64,000 nt of DNA from Lunularia cruciata (GCA_948567375.1 OX419758.1:14203001-14267000); one strand, 5' to 3'. Shown: positions 21,289-34,204, counted from the stretch's first letter. The notes: generated by a model from the sequence alone, not told the origin. Made by a program: numbers and translations.

Positions 21289-21756
21289 TTAAGTACTAGT
21301 TGATGGAGGTGGTAGTTTCTTTATAATGGTTCTAAGACTCTCTCCAAGATCCTTCACCATGGTCTCCAATAATATTATTGCTCCTCTACACTCGTGGTTC
21401 TTTGGAAATCCTTCCACTCCACAAACATCACATAATTTCTTGGTCCTAGATCTTCTACTTCCCAATCTTGGTGAAGAAGATCCAATACGGAATCCCAAAT
21501 CAAGTAAGCCTCTCCTTTCTCTCAACCTCTTGCTCTTAAAGCTCAATAGACATAAACTTGTCTTGTATCTCTTCTCTCCACATAAGAAGCACTTAGAATC
21601 ACTCTTTCTTCCAAATGGTGAAGATCTTTGAATCCTCTCAACACTCCTTGCAAATTCTACTCTAAACTCCTCTTTCTTCAAATCTACCACTACTAGCACC
21701 TCAACTCCTTGAGGAACCTTACATAATGTCAAGTTCCACTCTTGATGGAATTCCAT
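21289..21756 (-). CDS. Cys-rich ORF upstream of element C gag (155 aa)
   Basis: An unbroken 155-residue frame on the minus strand, notable inside such decayed DNA. It has two Cys clusters, CFLCGEKRYKTSLC and CDVCGVEGFPKNHEC, which look like zinc-binding knuckles, set in a Lys/Arg-rich background. It lies upstream of the gag relic in transcription order, whereas gypsy zinc knuckles normally follow the capsid. It may be an extra element ORF or the gag tail of another, overlapping element. Confidence 0.4.
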   Translation of the reverse strand: MEFHQEWNLTLCKVPQGVEVLVVVDLKKEEFRVEFARSVERIQRSSPFGRKSDSKCFLCGEKRYKTSLCLLSFKSKRLRERRGLLDLGFRIGSSSPRLGSRRSRTKKLCDVCGVEGFPKNHECRGAIILLETMVKDLGESLRTIIKKLPPPSTST

Positions 21757-21759
21757 GCT

Positions 21760-22179
21760 CCCAAGATGAGTCTAAAAACTCAACCATACTTTTGGTTGTT
21801 CTCAAACTCCTGATGCATGACCACTTAACTCCCCAAAAATGACTCCTCCTCACACTCCCAAGTGATAACTTGCAATCCTCTAAATGTTTGCATACTTCAC
21901 ACTTTAGGGTATCCTTGCTTGCAAAATTTCAGCCCTTTTCATTTAGCCATTTGGCCAAAGAATCTCTCTATTCATCATCTTCCTAGATTGGTCTAAAACC
22001 ACCCTTCCCCCCTACTTCAAAAATTGTTAACTTTTTGCACAAGGATTATCGCTGCCCAATTCTTGAACCAGAAGGTGGAATATCTTGCTTTGAATTTTCT
22101 TGGAAATTTCAAAAAAATCCAATGAAAAATGAAGAAATGAAGGACTTCTATGATAGCTCTATTTATGGAGGTGAATATG
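21760..22179. other. No gene recognised
   Basis: Probable leader or 5' LTR region of element C. No tRNA-primer sequence or LTR match could be found. Confidence 0.35.
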
Positions 22180-22701
22180 TATAATAGCCTGAGAAGCACA
22201 CAAGATTGGAACTCTCAAAAAATTTGGATGCCGCAAAGGAGCACCTTGTCTTTATTATATAACAAAGAGGATCCCCTCAAAGACAGTTACACCATTTGAT
22301 TAGATACATGGACTGGTGATATGTCTATCTTTGTACTATTTGGTTGGTCAAACAAGTTTGAACAAAGGGAATCTTGGGGAATCTTCATGTAGGAAGCTCA
22401 AAATAACATCAAAGAGGTACCATTGGAAAGATCTCAGTGAGACAAACAAGGAAGGAGAAGGAAATGTTGTTTTATCCAAAGGGAAGGTGAAATTTGATTT
22501 TTTGAGGCCTAATTCTTTTTTTTAGGCTTTCAAAATTGGCTCTACAATTTTGCATGTGTTTTTGGCTTCTACCCTATTAGTGGAAGTGCTCTTTTGGAGA
22601 CTCCTCTATCTGATCTACTTAGGCTATCATCTATAACATCTATAAGATATTACCAAGCTCATTTTCACTTGTAGCTAATTTTTCTAGCTAATGGTATTAC
22701 A
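22180..22701 (-). repeat. Solo LTR of family A
   Basis: The reverse complement follows the family-A LTR from TGTAATACC (ending at 22701) through the conserved ACATC...TTACC segment and the TTTATTATATAAC promoter region. No family-A interior adjoins either side. The flanks ATATG (22175-22179) and ATATC (22702-22706) match at four of five bases, as expected of a solo LTR left by LTR-LTR recombination. Confidence 0.8.
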
Positions 22702-25433
22702 ATATCCAAGTAAGGTGATAGCTTTGGATGTAGAGGATCATTAAAGAGATATTTTCAAAAATTACCTTGATTTTTGTTAATCTTGGATGTTTATCAAGTC
22801 TTTGGAAACAAATCAATGTGTGCTTGCTCCATAATTTGCATATGCTTGGACTCTTTGAGAAGTAGAATATTTACTTTGTAAGGCCTTTGAACAAGACCTC
22901 ATGCAATGATATTTACATTGTGATAGCTATAAATTACATTAACAATTGGATAGAGAGAAGACCTTTAAAGTCCATCAATGAATCTTAAGTGTGGAGATTT
23001 AGGTACAAGAGGATGATCACACACTTCAATTATCCTTTAGGGATTATATAAAATTGTGGAGGTGAATTTATTGAGAATGTGACTAAGATTATGTGTGACT
23101 ACTTTTCAATTAAACATAAGCTTACAATATCATATATGCAAAATTTGGATAGGCTTACAAAAAAGACTAAAACACCTTATATATAATTTTTGCTAGTGAT
23201 GCTTATATTAAAAGAGCAAGGCACAACTCAAAAAACAAGTTTTAATATGTTATTTGTGTCTTCTTGAAAAGATTTGCCTTTTGGTCTCTTAAACCTCTAT
23301 GGGAGGTTTAAGGGAGAGGTGAAGTTAATTCATTTTTGCCAAAGTTAGCAAAGTACCTTTTATAATTTTTTTCATACCTCATATATAAGTCATTATATTG
23401 TACAATTTTGATTCTCTATTAAATTAAATTCTTGTGTATATTCTCCAATACACATAACTTCTAATTTACACGGAAATCACTTATATTTTGTGCCTTCATG
23501 ATTAGATTGTGTGTATTCTTCTTATGTGCATTTGTAATCTACTTTGTATATTTTTATCAAAGCCTAATTTAAGGACATGTGATGGCAGCAAAGGTCTCAT
23601 ACATAAAAATTGATAAAAATTTGATAATAGTTTTTGATTAGGGAAATTGAAGGTGAAAGATTTGCTTGACAACAATGCTTGTATAAGGAAATGGGGATTA
23701 AAACTACAAATAAGACTCACCAAGAATGTACAAAAATCAACTTCAGGACTATGAGTTCAATTTGCCTAACTCTTGTAGACAAGATATGGTAAAAATATCA
23801 TGGGAAAGAGCTTGATAGAAAGTCTAGATATGACCAAGTCTTTGATAAATCAACAACACTTAAGGCATCAATTATATATTTTGCAAATAAAAGAGAGCAC
23901 CAATGTTTTGACTTACTTAAACACTTCTAGCCAAATGCTTTATGAGTTTATTAGTATAGATATTAAAGTAGAAGATTAAGATAGTACTTTATTACTATTG
24001 ACTTTATTACATATTTTATTTGAGCATTTAGTTACTATAGTTTTGGATGGTAAAGGAACCATTCAGTTAGAAGAGTTCAGTATAGCTACTATCTTGCAAT
24101 TGCAAGGATGCCAACTTTAAAAGGGTTTGAAACCTTATAAGTTAGATTATATAAGCATTATGTGTTTGGATGGTATTGTGAAGTGAGCTTCAAAAATGTC
24201 AATGAACTAGAGGTGCCTTAGTTTATATACATTAAGATATATTGGGACTTGCACTTGTTTCTAAAGCTAGAATATAAAAATTTGTCTCATTTAGAAATAT
24301 TATTGGAGAAAGATATAGGTCTATATATTGAAGCATAAGTCTAAGATATTCCCCATCTACGAGTATTAAGAAACTAGGATGATGAAGCAAACTTTGCCCC
24401 AATAGGTTAAATAGGTAACAATAAAGAAGAATAAGTGACACTTTACTTTGTATTGATTCATTTGGCTATTGTCATAGGATTAGTCTATTTTTGTTGAAAA
24501 AAACACCAAATTGTAGTAATTCAATAAGAAACATATCAAATACATAAAGATATGGTTCAAAAGTAAATAAATACAAAGGATATTGTCATATGTTGTCCTT
24601 TATTATCACTTGTTTAACTTCTTGGGGCAAAACCAATCATATAAAAGTGCAATGCCATCAAGAAGGTGCACTATAAGAATAAAATAGAAAATTGACAATC
24701 ACAAAGAGTAAATTCCAATTCATCCTTGAGAAGTGATGTTTCAATCCAAGGGTATTAACTCCAAAGACAATAGTCTAAGTTTTCCTTCCAAATGCACATA
24801 TTCTACCCTATCTTCCTATGGCACATGTCTCATACAAGTTCTGAATTTGCCGCAAAGTTATTTTATTTAGATGCACTTTCATTATTACAATCAATACTAC
24901 AAAACTTCACAAGTCTTATCTAGGTATTTCTTCCATGTGATTGCTTCAAGCACCAAGGATCAAACACACAAGGCACCAAGCAATTCTTATTACAAAGGTT
25001 CATCAATATCAAAACAAACAAAGATACAAATGCTTACCAAGGAAATTATAAAAGCAAAAAAGAGCTTTTGATTTTTTACTTTATTCATTGTTGATTGAAC
25101 ATAGACACTTCAAATAGCTTATGCATGTGGATGTAATAAGCTAGAATGTCTATCAACTAACTACTCAAATTGTGAAAATGAATCTAATTATGCTATTGTG
25201 AAACTGAGAGAATTGGAAGTAAAACTAACTTTCTATTCAAAGGTCCAAATCCAAAGGACTACTATCAACTATCTTATCCAAGTTTATTGAGATCTCAAAT
25301 AACTATAGCTTTTGATACTTTGTTTTGATTATTAAATCTTACATGCAAGCTACATTGCTACCTCTTCACACTTCTCTCCTTTTGCATTGCATTTTATTAA
25401 CTTACTCTTAAGCTCGTTCAGCTCATACACTAA
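22702..25433. other. AT-rich, no gene recognised
   Basis: Long AT-rich stretch with only short, stop-rich frames on both strands. No LTR, primer site or conserved domain could be supported. Confidence 0.5.
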
Positions 25434-25438
25434 GCAAG

Positions 25439-25847
25439 TGTAACAATATGGAATTCACAAACAAGTTAGTTGAGACTAATGAAGTAATAAATAGGCCAAA
25501 TTAGCCAAGAATTATAGAAATTTTCTAGAAGCTTCTTGGTATCTTCCAAGTATTGGGTAAATTATATGCCAAGTGGGTGACTTCTAGAAGAAAGCTTCTT
25601 GGGAACCTTCTTGACTAGCTTAGCTTGTAGGCCAAGTAGACGGCCTCTAGAAGGAAATTTAGCTTGCACTCTAAGAAGGTGGCTTCTAAAAAGCTTCTTG
25701 AGAGATTCCCAAGAGCCTTGTATGTTTGCTAGGAATACCAAAGCCCAAGCTCATGCTAGGCATTTTTAGTTTACCTCATTCAAAACTCCCAATGTGATTT
25801 TTCATTTTAGTCTTCCATTCTCCTATTTCTCTCTTTGGTTGTTTACA
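25439..25847 (+). repeat. First LTR of the family-B array
   Basis: Starts TGTAACAATATGG and ends TTTACA. It is diverged from B1 but has the same layout with several GAAG/CTTC units. A primer site variant (TGGTATTAGAGT) follows at 25849-25860. Confidence 0.88.
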
Positions 25848-25869
25848 TTGGTATTAGAGTAGGAATGGG

Positions 25870-26990
25870 ATGGATAGAATTTATGGACCACCAAATCCAT
25901 TTTTATTAAACCATTAGGATTTTTACATCGATGTACTACCCAAACATCATTTCACATAGTTCATCATTTCATGCTTTGGGTAGAATTTTTTGAATATAAT
26001 CACCTTATCTAATAAACCATTGATATTTCCAATTATAACTTACGAAGAGAGCTAGACATGTTTCATTTACATTTTAACAAAGATAATTATAGGTAGTTTG
26101 ATAAAGTAGTAGCCATGGCAACAATGCCCCAAGTTATTATTCGTATATAGCAACAAATCAAGTACCTTACTTGATTGTTGGAAGAAAGAGATCATCAAAG
26201 ATAAGAGCATGTAGAGAGGGAGCACCATTTTGAGAAGAAGAAAAGAAAAATCCAGATTCTGAAGCCCAAATTTTTTAAAGGCAAGAATCTCCAGAGTGTA
26301 GCGGAGATTTTTGTGTTTGATTGCAAATGTTATTTTGAAGTTACAAATCTTCAAGATGAATGGAGATAGTTTTTCTTGGTTTCAAGCCAATTGGATGGAG
26401 GGGCAAAACTATGGTGACAATTTTGAGTGGAGCAAGTTGAATGGTAGTTTTTTTATGCTAATCTTAAGATGTGAAGAATTCAAGAGTGCAATAATTAGGA
26501 GATTCTAAGCTAAAAATGATGCATGAGTTGCACAAGCTAAAATGGCAAAATTGAAGCAAATTGGTTCTATGAAAAGCTGCATCACTCAACTCCAAAAAGA
26601 AATTAATAATTAAAATAATTAAAATTCTAGATATAATAAAAGGTGAAGGTCTAGATTGATTTATGAGGGGCTTGAAGTCATGTAACAAATTGAAAGTGAC
26701 CATATAGGAGCCCAAACACATGGAGAAAACTATACAATTGGCTGAGAGCTTTGATTCCTTGGTTGCCACAACTTGGCCTTGACCTCAACCTTCACTAAAC
26801 CTGCCAATACACTACACATAGGTAGAGGAGTTGGGACCAGTAGAGATTGATGGCATCCAATAGTCCACTACATACTATAGATAGGGAGAGATGCAAAAAA
26901 TGGAGTATTATTACCAAATTAGACATTAAATTGTTGAATGTACACTCAAGAATGGATGACCTTGACAAATTGCCCAAATGGAGTTTGTGG
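25870..26990 (+). pseudogene. Leader ORF and gag of copy B2 (heavily decayed)
   Basis: The leader ORF relic starts at ATG 25870 and the gag ATG is at 26115, 245 bp later against 249 in B1, so small indels occurred. Gag pieces keep the order of B1 (FEVTNLQDE-like text near 26330, capsid end near 26640-26760) with many stops. The zinc knuckle is not preserved. Confidence 0.75.
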
Positions 26991-27039
26991 AGCTCAATGA
27001 TAAAAGAAAAAATCCCAATAGGGGATACTGAGTCAATTA

Positions 27040-29230
27040 TTATGAACTTGATTAGTTCTAATAGGATTGAAGGCTTGATTTGTGCAAGTTTACTTTACTT
27101 GCAAGATAAAATATTTGATTGTGGTTCTTGGATTTTGGTTGATTTTAGAAATTTAGGGAATTGCATGTCCATACAATTAGCAAAGAAATAAGGTATTCCT
27201 ATGAAGCCAATATTTAGAAGTAAATTGATGATGGTAGATGGTAGATGGTAGAAAAGGTTTTGCATTCTTTACCTCATATCCTATTATATTCAAGATTGGG
27301 AAGGAGATTTTGGAAGGTATGAGGTTTGTAGTAGCACCTCTACACTGTGATGTCATTCTAGATCTTCCTTGGCTTGCAAGTCAAAAGGTTCAATTTCATT
27401 GGATATAATGAAAAATTCAAGTACAACACCAAAGGTAAGAATTAATGATTAGGTTGTCTATACCTTTGAACAAGATACCTAAGAATAGTCAGTCCCAAGA
27501 TGAGAAGTTTGTTTGTAAAGTAACCATAGAGTAAGCTTTGGAGTGAAGATTGTTTGTTTCTATAGTGTAGATCAAGTTGATTGCACATGGAGATTTGATG
27601 AGAGCTAGAAGTCTTACCAACCAATAGTTGATCAAAGAGTTCAATAGTTTACATATGTGTTTCTGGATGATCTTCCAAAAGAATTACCCTCCAATTGTGG
27701 TATGCCCTTCAATACCAAGTTATTGCCAAGAAGTACACCAATGAGTAGATCAACAACTTGCACCAAAGGAGTTGGAAAGGTTCAAACAACTTTGATGGAG
27801 TTGTTGGAAAAGGGTTTCATACAGCATAGTACATCTCCTTGGGAAGCACCAACACTATCATCCCAAAGAAGGATGGAGAACTTTGCTTTTATATTGACTA
27901 CCATTGCCTCAATTAAACAAATTGTGAACAATGCATATCCTTTACCTTGAGTTGAAGACTTGCTCGATCAATTGAAAGGAACACAATAATTCTCCAAGTT
28001 AGATCTTCAAAGTGGCTATTGGCAAATTCCCATTGATAGGGAGAATGTGCAAAATATTACCTCCTATACAAGGTGTGGGCATTTTGAATGGAGAGTTCTA
28101 CCTTTTGGGCTCACTAATGCTCCAGGGGTCTTCATGGATCAGATGCATCAAGTATTGGATGGATTGTTGGATTGGTACATGGTGGTATTCTTGAACAATA
28201 TTTTAATCCATAGCAAGACACAAGCAAAACACATGAATTGTATATGAGAAGTCTTAAGATGACTACATCAATGGAAGTTTTATCGCAAGAAATCAAAGTG
28301 TGCAACAAGAAGTTACCTTCTTGGGTCATAAGGTTTCATTGGAGGGGATCAAGATAAATTAAGAGGAGAAAATTAAGGCCATTATTGATTGGCCTACTCT
28401 AAAAGATACCACATAAATGTAAGCATTTAAAGCATTGGCAAGTTTTTACTAATAGTTCATCCACTTCTATGCTCATGGAGCCGCACCATTGACCAATCTA
28501 TTGGGGAAGGCCTCAAGCTTTTGATGGACCACTAAGCAAAAAGAGGCATTCAAGAAACTAAAGCATATGATTTGCTAATGAGCAATCCTTCAACCATATG
28601 ATCCTCAACTACCTTGTATGGTTGAGTTTGATGCTCCTAACTTTGCAATTGGAGCGGTGTTGTAGTAAGAATTTCTAGATGGGGTGTATCCCATCCGTTG
28701 TGTCTTGCCAACTAAACATCTCAAAAGTGAATTACTCTACTTGGGATCAAGAACAACTAGCAATGATATATGCCACAAGGTATAAAGGCATTATCTTTGA
28801 AGAAACAAGTGATCATGCAAACAAATCACAAATCTATGTTGCAGACATTGTATTTGGAGCACATGAAGAATTGTCAAAAGCAATATACGGATCAACATTG
28901 TTGTGATCTCACTTTTAAACTAAGTGATAAGGTCATGATTTCTTCTAGTAATGCACTCCTCCCACTTGGTACCCAAGTTCATAAACTTACTCTTAATTGG
29001 ATAGGTCAATTTGATGTCATCCAAAATATTTCTCCTATTGCTTATAGACTTGCCTTGCCTAGTCATATGCAAATCTAACCTATTTCATATTTCAAAGTTG
29101 AAACCCTTGTTTCTAATCCATCTTCCTTTTCCACTTGTGTCCAACTCCCTCTTCCTCCCATCCTTTCCAATGATCATGAAGAGTATGAAAGTGATTGTAT
29201 CCTTGCACATTGTAACATTCAATGTGGTAG
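27040..29230 (+). pseudogene. pol of copy B2, integrase core deleted
   Basis: Protease reads ILVDFRNLGNCMS (active-site S-G lost). RT at 27657-28480 reads FLNNILIHSK, so both catalytic Asp of the usual FLDD are Asn. RNase H follows to about 28870 (LEHMKN), then joins directly to the integrase tail (QKQYTDQHCCDLTF). The zinc finger and DDE core, about 1.1 kb in B1, are missing. The GPF region (WIGQFDV) and a chromodomain remnant end near 29230. Confidence 0.85.
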
Positions 29231-29271
29231 CAAACAATAGATTGAGTACAAAGTCCTTTGGAAAGTGTAAT

Positions 29272-29654
29272 TGTAACAATATGGAATTTAGCAAAGTGTA
29301 ACTATAACAATATGGAATTTAGCAAAGTAGTTAGTAAGGCTAATGAAGTAGAGAATAAGCCAAATTAGCCTAGAATATTCCAAAAGCATCTTCAAAGCTT
29401 CTTGGGAAGCTTCTTGACCAGTTAACTTGCGCTCCAAGCAGGTAGCTTCTAGAAGCTTCTAACTAGCTTAACTTGCACGCCAAATAGACAACTTCTAGAA
29501 GGAAGTTTCTTGGAAAGCTTCCTAGTTAACTTGGCTTGCACTCTAAGAAAGCGGCTCAAGGAAGCTTCTTGAGAAGCTTCTCAAGGGCCTTGTATGCTAC
29601 TTATAAATACCAAAGCCAAAGCTCATGCTAGGCATTTGGAGTTTTCTATTCAAG
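29272..29654 (+). repeat. Second LTR of the array, 3' truncated
   Basis: Starts TGTAACAATATGG, followed by a 28-bp partial repeat of its own first bases (29272 and about 29300). It lacks the last ~70 bp and runs straight into the gag-pol boundary of the next copy near 29654 with no primer site. Confidence 0.85.
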
Positions 29655-32600
29655 GATCAGGGAAACAAGGAATCCTAGTAGGAGATTTTGAGCCGCCTAT
29701 TGGGAGCTTGATTAGTTCCAATGGGATTGAAGGTTTGATCTATGCAAGTTTGCTTCACTTGCAAGGTATGATATCTAATTAGGGTTATAGGATTTTGGTT
29801 GATTCTAGAAGTTCAAAGAATTGCATGTCTATGCAAGTGGCAAAGGAATTGGATATTCCTATCAAGCCAGTGATTAGAGGTAGTTTGATAATGGCAGATG
29901 GTAGAAAGGGTTCTGGATTCCGCACTCGCATCCTGTTACCTTCAAGATTGAGAAGGAGTATTTGGAATGTATGAGATTTGTAGTGGCACCTCTACACTAT
30001 CATATCATTCTGGGTCTACCTTAGTTTGAACATCATAAGGTTCAATTCAATTGGACCCGATGCCAAATTCAAGTACAACACCAAGATAAGAATTTCTGAT
30101 TAGGTTGTCTGGCACCTTTGAGTAAGACACCTAAGAATAGTCAGTCCCAAGATGGGAGGTTTGTCAAGAAGGTAGCCATAGAGTGAACCTGGAAGGGAGA
30201 TGAGTCCCAAGATGGGAAGTTTGCCAAGAAGGCAACCAGGGAGCAAGCTTGGAAGAGAGATGAGTCCCTAGAAGGTTAGTTTGCTAGTAAAGCAGCCATA
30301 GAGCAAGCTTTGGAGGAAGATATGTCTATATTTGCGGTGTGGATCAAGCCGATTGCACAAGAACAATCTATAGAGGGTCGAGAGTCTCATCAAGCAATGG
30401 TTGATTGGATAGTTAAGGAGTTTGTGGACGTGTTGCTAGATGATCTACCAAAGGGATTACACTCTGATCAAGATATGCCTTTCAAGATCAAGTTATTGCC
30501 ACGGAGTACTCCAATGAGTAGACCAATCTATCGGCTCTCACCAAAGGAGTTGGAGGAGTTGCAAACAACACTTATAGAGTTGTTGGAGAAGGACTTCATA
30601 CGACATAGTACCTTTCCTTGGAGCATAGGTACTACTTGTTCCAAAGAAGGATGGAGGATTTTGTTTATGTATTGATTATCGTGGGCTTAATAAGCAAACC
30701 GCGAAGAATGCATATCCCTTGCCTTGGATCAATGACTTGCTTGATCAACTAAGTGGAGCATGCTACTTTTCCAAGCTGGATCTTCATAGCGGCTATTGGC
30801 AAATTCCTATTGATAGAAAGGATGTGCAAAAGACTATGTTTTGCACAAGGTATGGGCATTTTGAGTGGAGAGTTCTACCTTTTGGACTCACTAATGCTCC
30901 AACAGTCTTCATGGATCAGATGCATTGGGTGTTGGATGGACTACTGGATTGGTCCGTGGTGGTGTTCTTGGATGATATCTTAATCTATAGCAAGACAGTG
31001 GCAAAACATATGAATTATGTGCAAGAAGTCCTAAGACGACTACGACAATGGAAATTTTACTGCAAGAAGTCAAAGTGTGCCTTTTGGCAAAAGGAGGTTA
31101 CCTTCTTGGGTCATAAGATCTTATTAAAGGGAATAAAGATGGAAGAAGAGAAGATCAAGGCCATTACTGATTGGCCTACTCCAAAGGATGCTACAGAAGT
31201 ATGGGCATTCAATGGATTAGCCATTTTACCGACGGTTCATCCACTATTATGCTCATGTGGCTGCACCATTCACTAACCTCTTAGGAAAGAACTTGAGCTT
31301 CCAATGGACCACCAAGTATAAAGAAGCATTCTAGGAGTTAAAGCATATGGTGTCTTCACAATCCATTCTTGAATCATATGATGCTCAACTAACTTGTGTG
31401 GTTGATTTTGATGCTTCTAACTTTGCAATTGGAGTTGTGTTGCAATAGGAATTCCTAGATGGACTACATCCCATTGCCTTTGTGTCTTGCTGAATAAATA
31501 CAGCTGAAAGAAATTACTCTGCTCAAGATTGGGAACAACTTGCAATGGTATATGCCACCAAGGTATGGAGGTATTATCTCTTGGGGAAACAAGTGATCAT
31601 GAGAATTGATTATAAGCCATTGTTGCAGACCCTACACTTGAAGCACATGAAGAGTCAACATCATCTATAGGAAGAGCAACTCCAATGGTTTGACATCAAA
31701 CTTGAGTACAAACCAGATCGGTTCCACATCATCCTTGATGCTCTACCCAACAACCTGATTTGAAGGCTCTTCCTCTCATCACGGTGCCAATTACAATAGT
31801 GTTAATTGACCCCAAGGTCCATAACGAGTTTCAATCAGCTCTACAATAAGATCCCTTCTTCCAAATGGTACATGGTTGTTTGACAACATGCAACAAGGAG
31901 TACAACACCTTCTACTTCAAGGAAGGCCTTCTATTCCATACGGACCAGATCTATGTTCCAACCAAAGGTGATCTTTGACTTGTGCGCCTTCAAGAAGCCC
32001 ATGATTTACCAATAGCTGGTCACATGGGAGTGGACAAGACCTTGGGCACCCTCCAATGCCAATGGTGGTGGCCCAACATGACACGAGATGTTTGGGACTT
32101 TGTCCAATTGTGTGAGAGTTGTCAACGTAATGAGGCCAATAACTAGAAGCCGAGTGGACTCCTTCAACCACTTCCCATTCCAGCTACTCATTGGGAATAT
32201 GTGAGCTTAGATCTCATCACCTCCTTACCCAAGACATAACAAGGTCACACAACAATTGTGGTGTTTGTGGATAAGCTTAGTAAGCAAATCCACTTGGCAC
32301 CAATGGTTGATATTGTGGATGCTCCAACCTTGGCGTAACTCTACTTCAATAATGTCTTCAAACATCATGGGATGCCATGTGTACTCATCTCCGACCGTGA
32401 TCCTTGCTTCACCGGAAAGTTTTGGCAAGCACTCTTCCAGCTACTTGGCACCAAGCTTGCTTTGTCCACAATCTATCATCCTCAAACTAATGGAAAAAAT
32501 GGACGTGCAAATCACACCTTGGAAGATATACTTTGTGCCTTTGTCAACATTCACCATACCAATTAGGATCAATGTCTTGTAGCTGCGGAATTTGCATACA

Positions 32601-33230
32601 AGAATTCTAAACAGGCAAGCACCGGATTCTCTCCTTTTTTTCTCAATTTTGACCAAGATCTGCTTGTCCCAGATTTTCTTCTTTCTCCTCCTTTGTCTCA
32701 AGTCCCCCATACTTCAACCTTCTTGACCACCATCTCCGAATCTCTCCAACAAGCCAAATCTCACCTCCTTGTTGCTTAGAATCATCAAAAAAATATGCGG
32801 ACCATCATCATTGTGATCTCACCCTTGAAGTTGGTGATAAAGTTATGTTATCCTCTAGTAATCTACTCCTCCCACTTGATACCCAAGTTTGTTAACTTGC
32901 CCCTAATTGGATAGGACCTTTTGATGTCACCTAAATTGTCTTTCCTATTGCTTATTGACTTGCCTTGCCTTGTCATATGCGCATCCATCCTATCTTTCAT
33001 GTTTCCAAGTTGAAACCCTTTATTCATAACCCCTCTTCTTTCTCTTCTTGAGTCCAACCCCCTCCTCCCCCTATCCCTATCAATGATCATGAGGAGTACA
33101 AAGTTGATCGTATCCTTGCATGTTGCCACATCCACCGAGGACACCGCCAACATAGGGTATCCTCTTCATGATGCCACTCAGGAACCTCTTTCTCACCTCC
33201 AGAATGCACAGATGGCCATCTAGGAGTTTG
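29655..33230 (+). pseudogene. pol of copy B3 (gag and leader deleted)
   Basis: Interior starts just before protease, corresponding to about 9278 of B1. Protease reads ILVDSRSSKNCMS (Gly of D-S-G lost). RT at 30310-31276 retains FLDDILIYSK. RNase H is at 31390-31740, the integrase finger and core at 31980-32580, the GPF tail near 32910, and a shortened chromodomain near 33070-33180. Stops are scattered, but it is closer to B1 than B2 is. Confidence 0.88.
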
Positions 33231-33277
33231 ATCCTTCAATGGCAATGAGGACATCACCAACTAGCGGTGGGGGAATA

Positions 33278-33700
33278 TGTAACAGTATGGAATTTAGCAA
33301 TGTAGTTAGTAAGGCTAACAAAGTAGAGAATAAGCTAAATTAGCCTAGAATATTCCAAAAGCATCTACAAAGCTTCTTGGGAAGCTTCCCGACTAGTTAA
33401 CTTGCACTCCAAGTAAGAAGCTTCTAGAAGTTTTTAACTAGCTTAGCTTGCATGACAAGTAGGCAGTTTCTAGAAGGAAGCTTCTTGAGAATTTTTCTGG
33501 TTAACTCGGCTTGCACTCTAAGAAAGTGGCTCAAGGAAGCTTCTTGAGAAGCTTCTTGAGAAGCTTCTCAAGGGCCTTGTATGTTATCTATAAATACCAA
33601 AGCCAAAGCTCATGCTAGGCATTTGGAGTTTTCCCTCATTCAAGTGTCCCAAGGTGAGTTTCCATTCTCCTATTTCTCTCCTTGGATTCGGTCTTTTATA
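33278..33700 (+). repeat. Third LTR of the array
   Basis: 423 bp, TGTAACAGTATGG to TCTTTTATA, preceded by the purine tract GCGGTGGGGGAATA. Length equals the B1 3' LTR. Confidence 0.88.
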
Positions 33701-33820
33701 GTAACCCCTTCATGATGTCACCTAGGAGCCTCTTTCTCATTTCTATGATGCATGAACGGCCATCTAAGAGTTTGAAGCTTCCATGGTGACGAGGATATCA
33801 CCAACTAGAGGTAGGGGATA
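33701..33820 (+). pseudogene. 120-bp remnant of chromodomain end and purine tract
   Basis: Directly after an LTR end lies only the last part of a family-B interior: the CCTTCATGATG...GAGCC segment coding the chromodomain end, then a purine tract, then another LTR. Nearly the whole interior was deleted. Confidence 0.85.
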
Positions 33821-34204
33821 TATAACAATATGGAGTTTACTAACAAGTTAGTCAAGACCAAAAAAGTAGTAAATATGCCAAATTAGCCAAGAATTAAAAG
33901 AATGTTCTAGAATCATCTAGAAATTTTGTTAGTATCTTCCAAGTATTGAGTAATATATATGCCAAGTAGATGAATTTTAAGAGGAAACATCTTGGGCGCT
34001 TCCCAACTAGCTTAGCTTGCACACCAAGTAGGAGGCCTTTAGAAGGAAGTTTCTTGAGAAGCTTCCCAAGAGCGTTGTATTTTTCCTATGAATACCAAAG
34101 CCTAAGCTCATGCTATGCATTTGGATTTTACCTCATTCAAGTGACTCAATGTGATCTTTCACTCTGGTCTTCTATTCTTTTATTTCTCTCCTTGGTTTTT
34201 TAAA
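33821..34204 (+). repeat. Fourth LTR of the array
   Basis: Starts TATAACAATATGG (TG changed to TA) and ends TTTTTTAAA where the family has TCTTTTACA. It resembles the first LTR at 25439 more than the neighbouring ones (both share CAAGTATTG in their middle), which would suit the two outer LTRs of one original insertion. Confidence 0.8.

Larger units (their letters stand above)
25439..34204 (+). mobile_element. Family-B tandem array (LTR-int-LTR-int-LTR-fragment-LTR)
   Basis: Four family-B LTRs (25439-25847, 29272-29654, 33278-33700, 33821-34204) separate three interiors in the same orientation, with neighbours sharing LTRs. Unequal LTR recombination or template switching, rather than independent insertions, would give this. 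Only the outermost flanks could carry a target duplication: GCAAG (25434-25438) and ATAAG (34205-34209) agree at three of five bases, and both differences are transitions. Confidence 0.8.
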
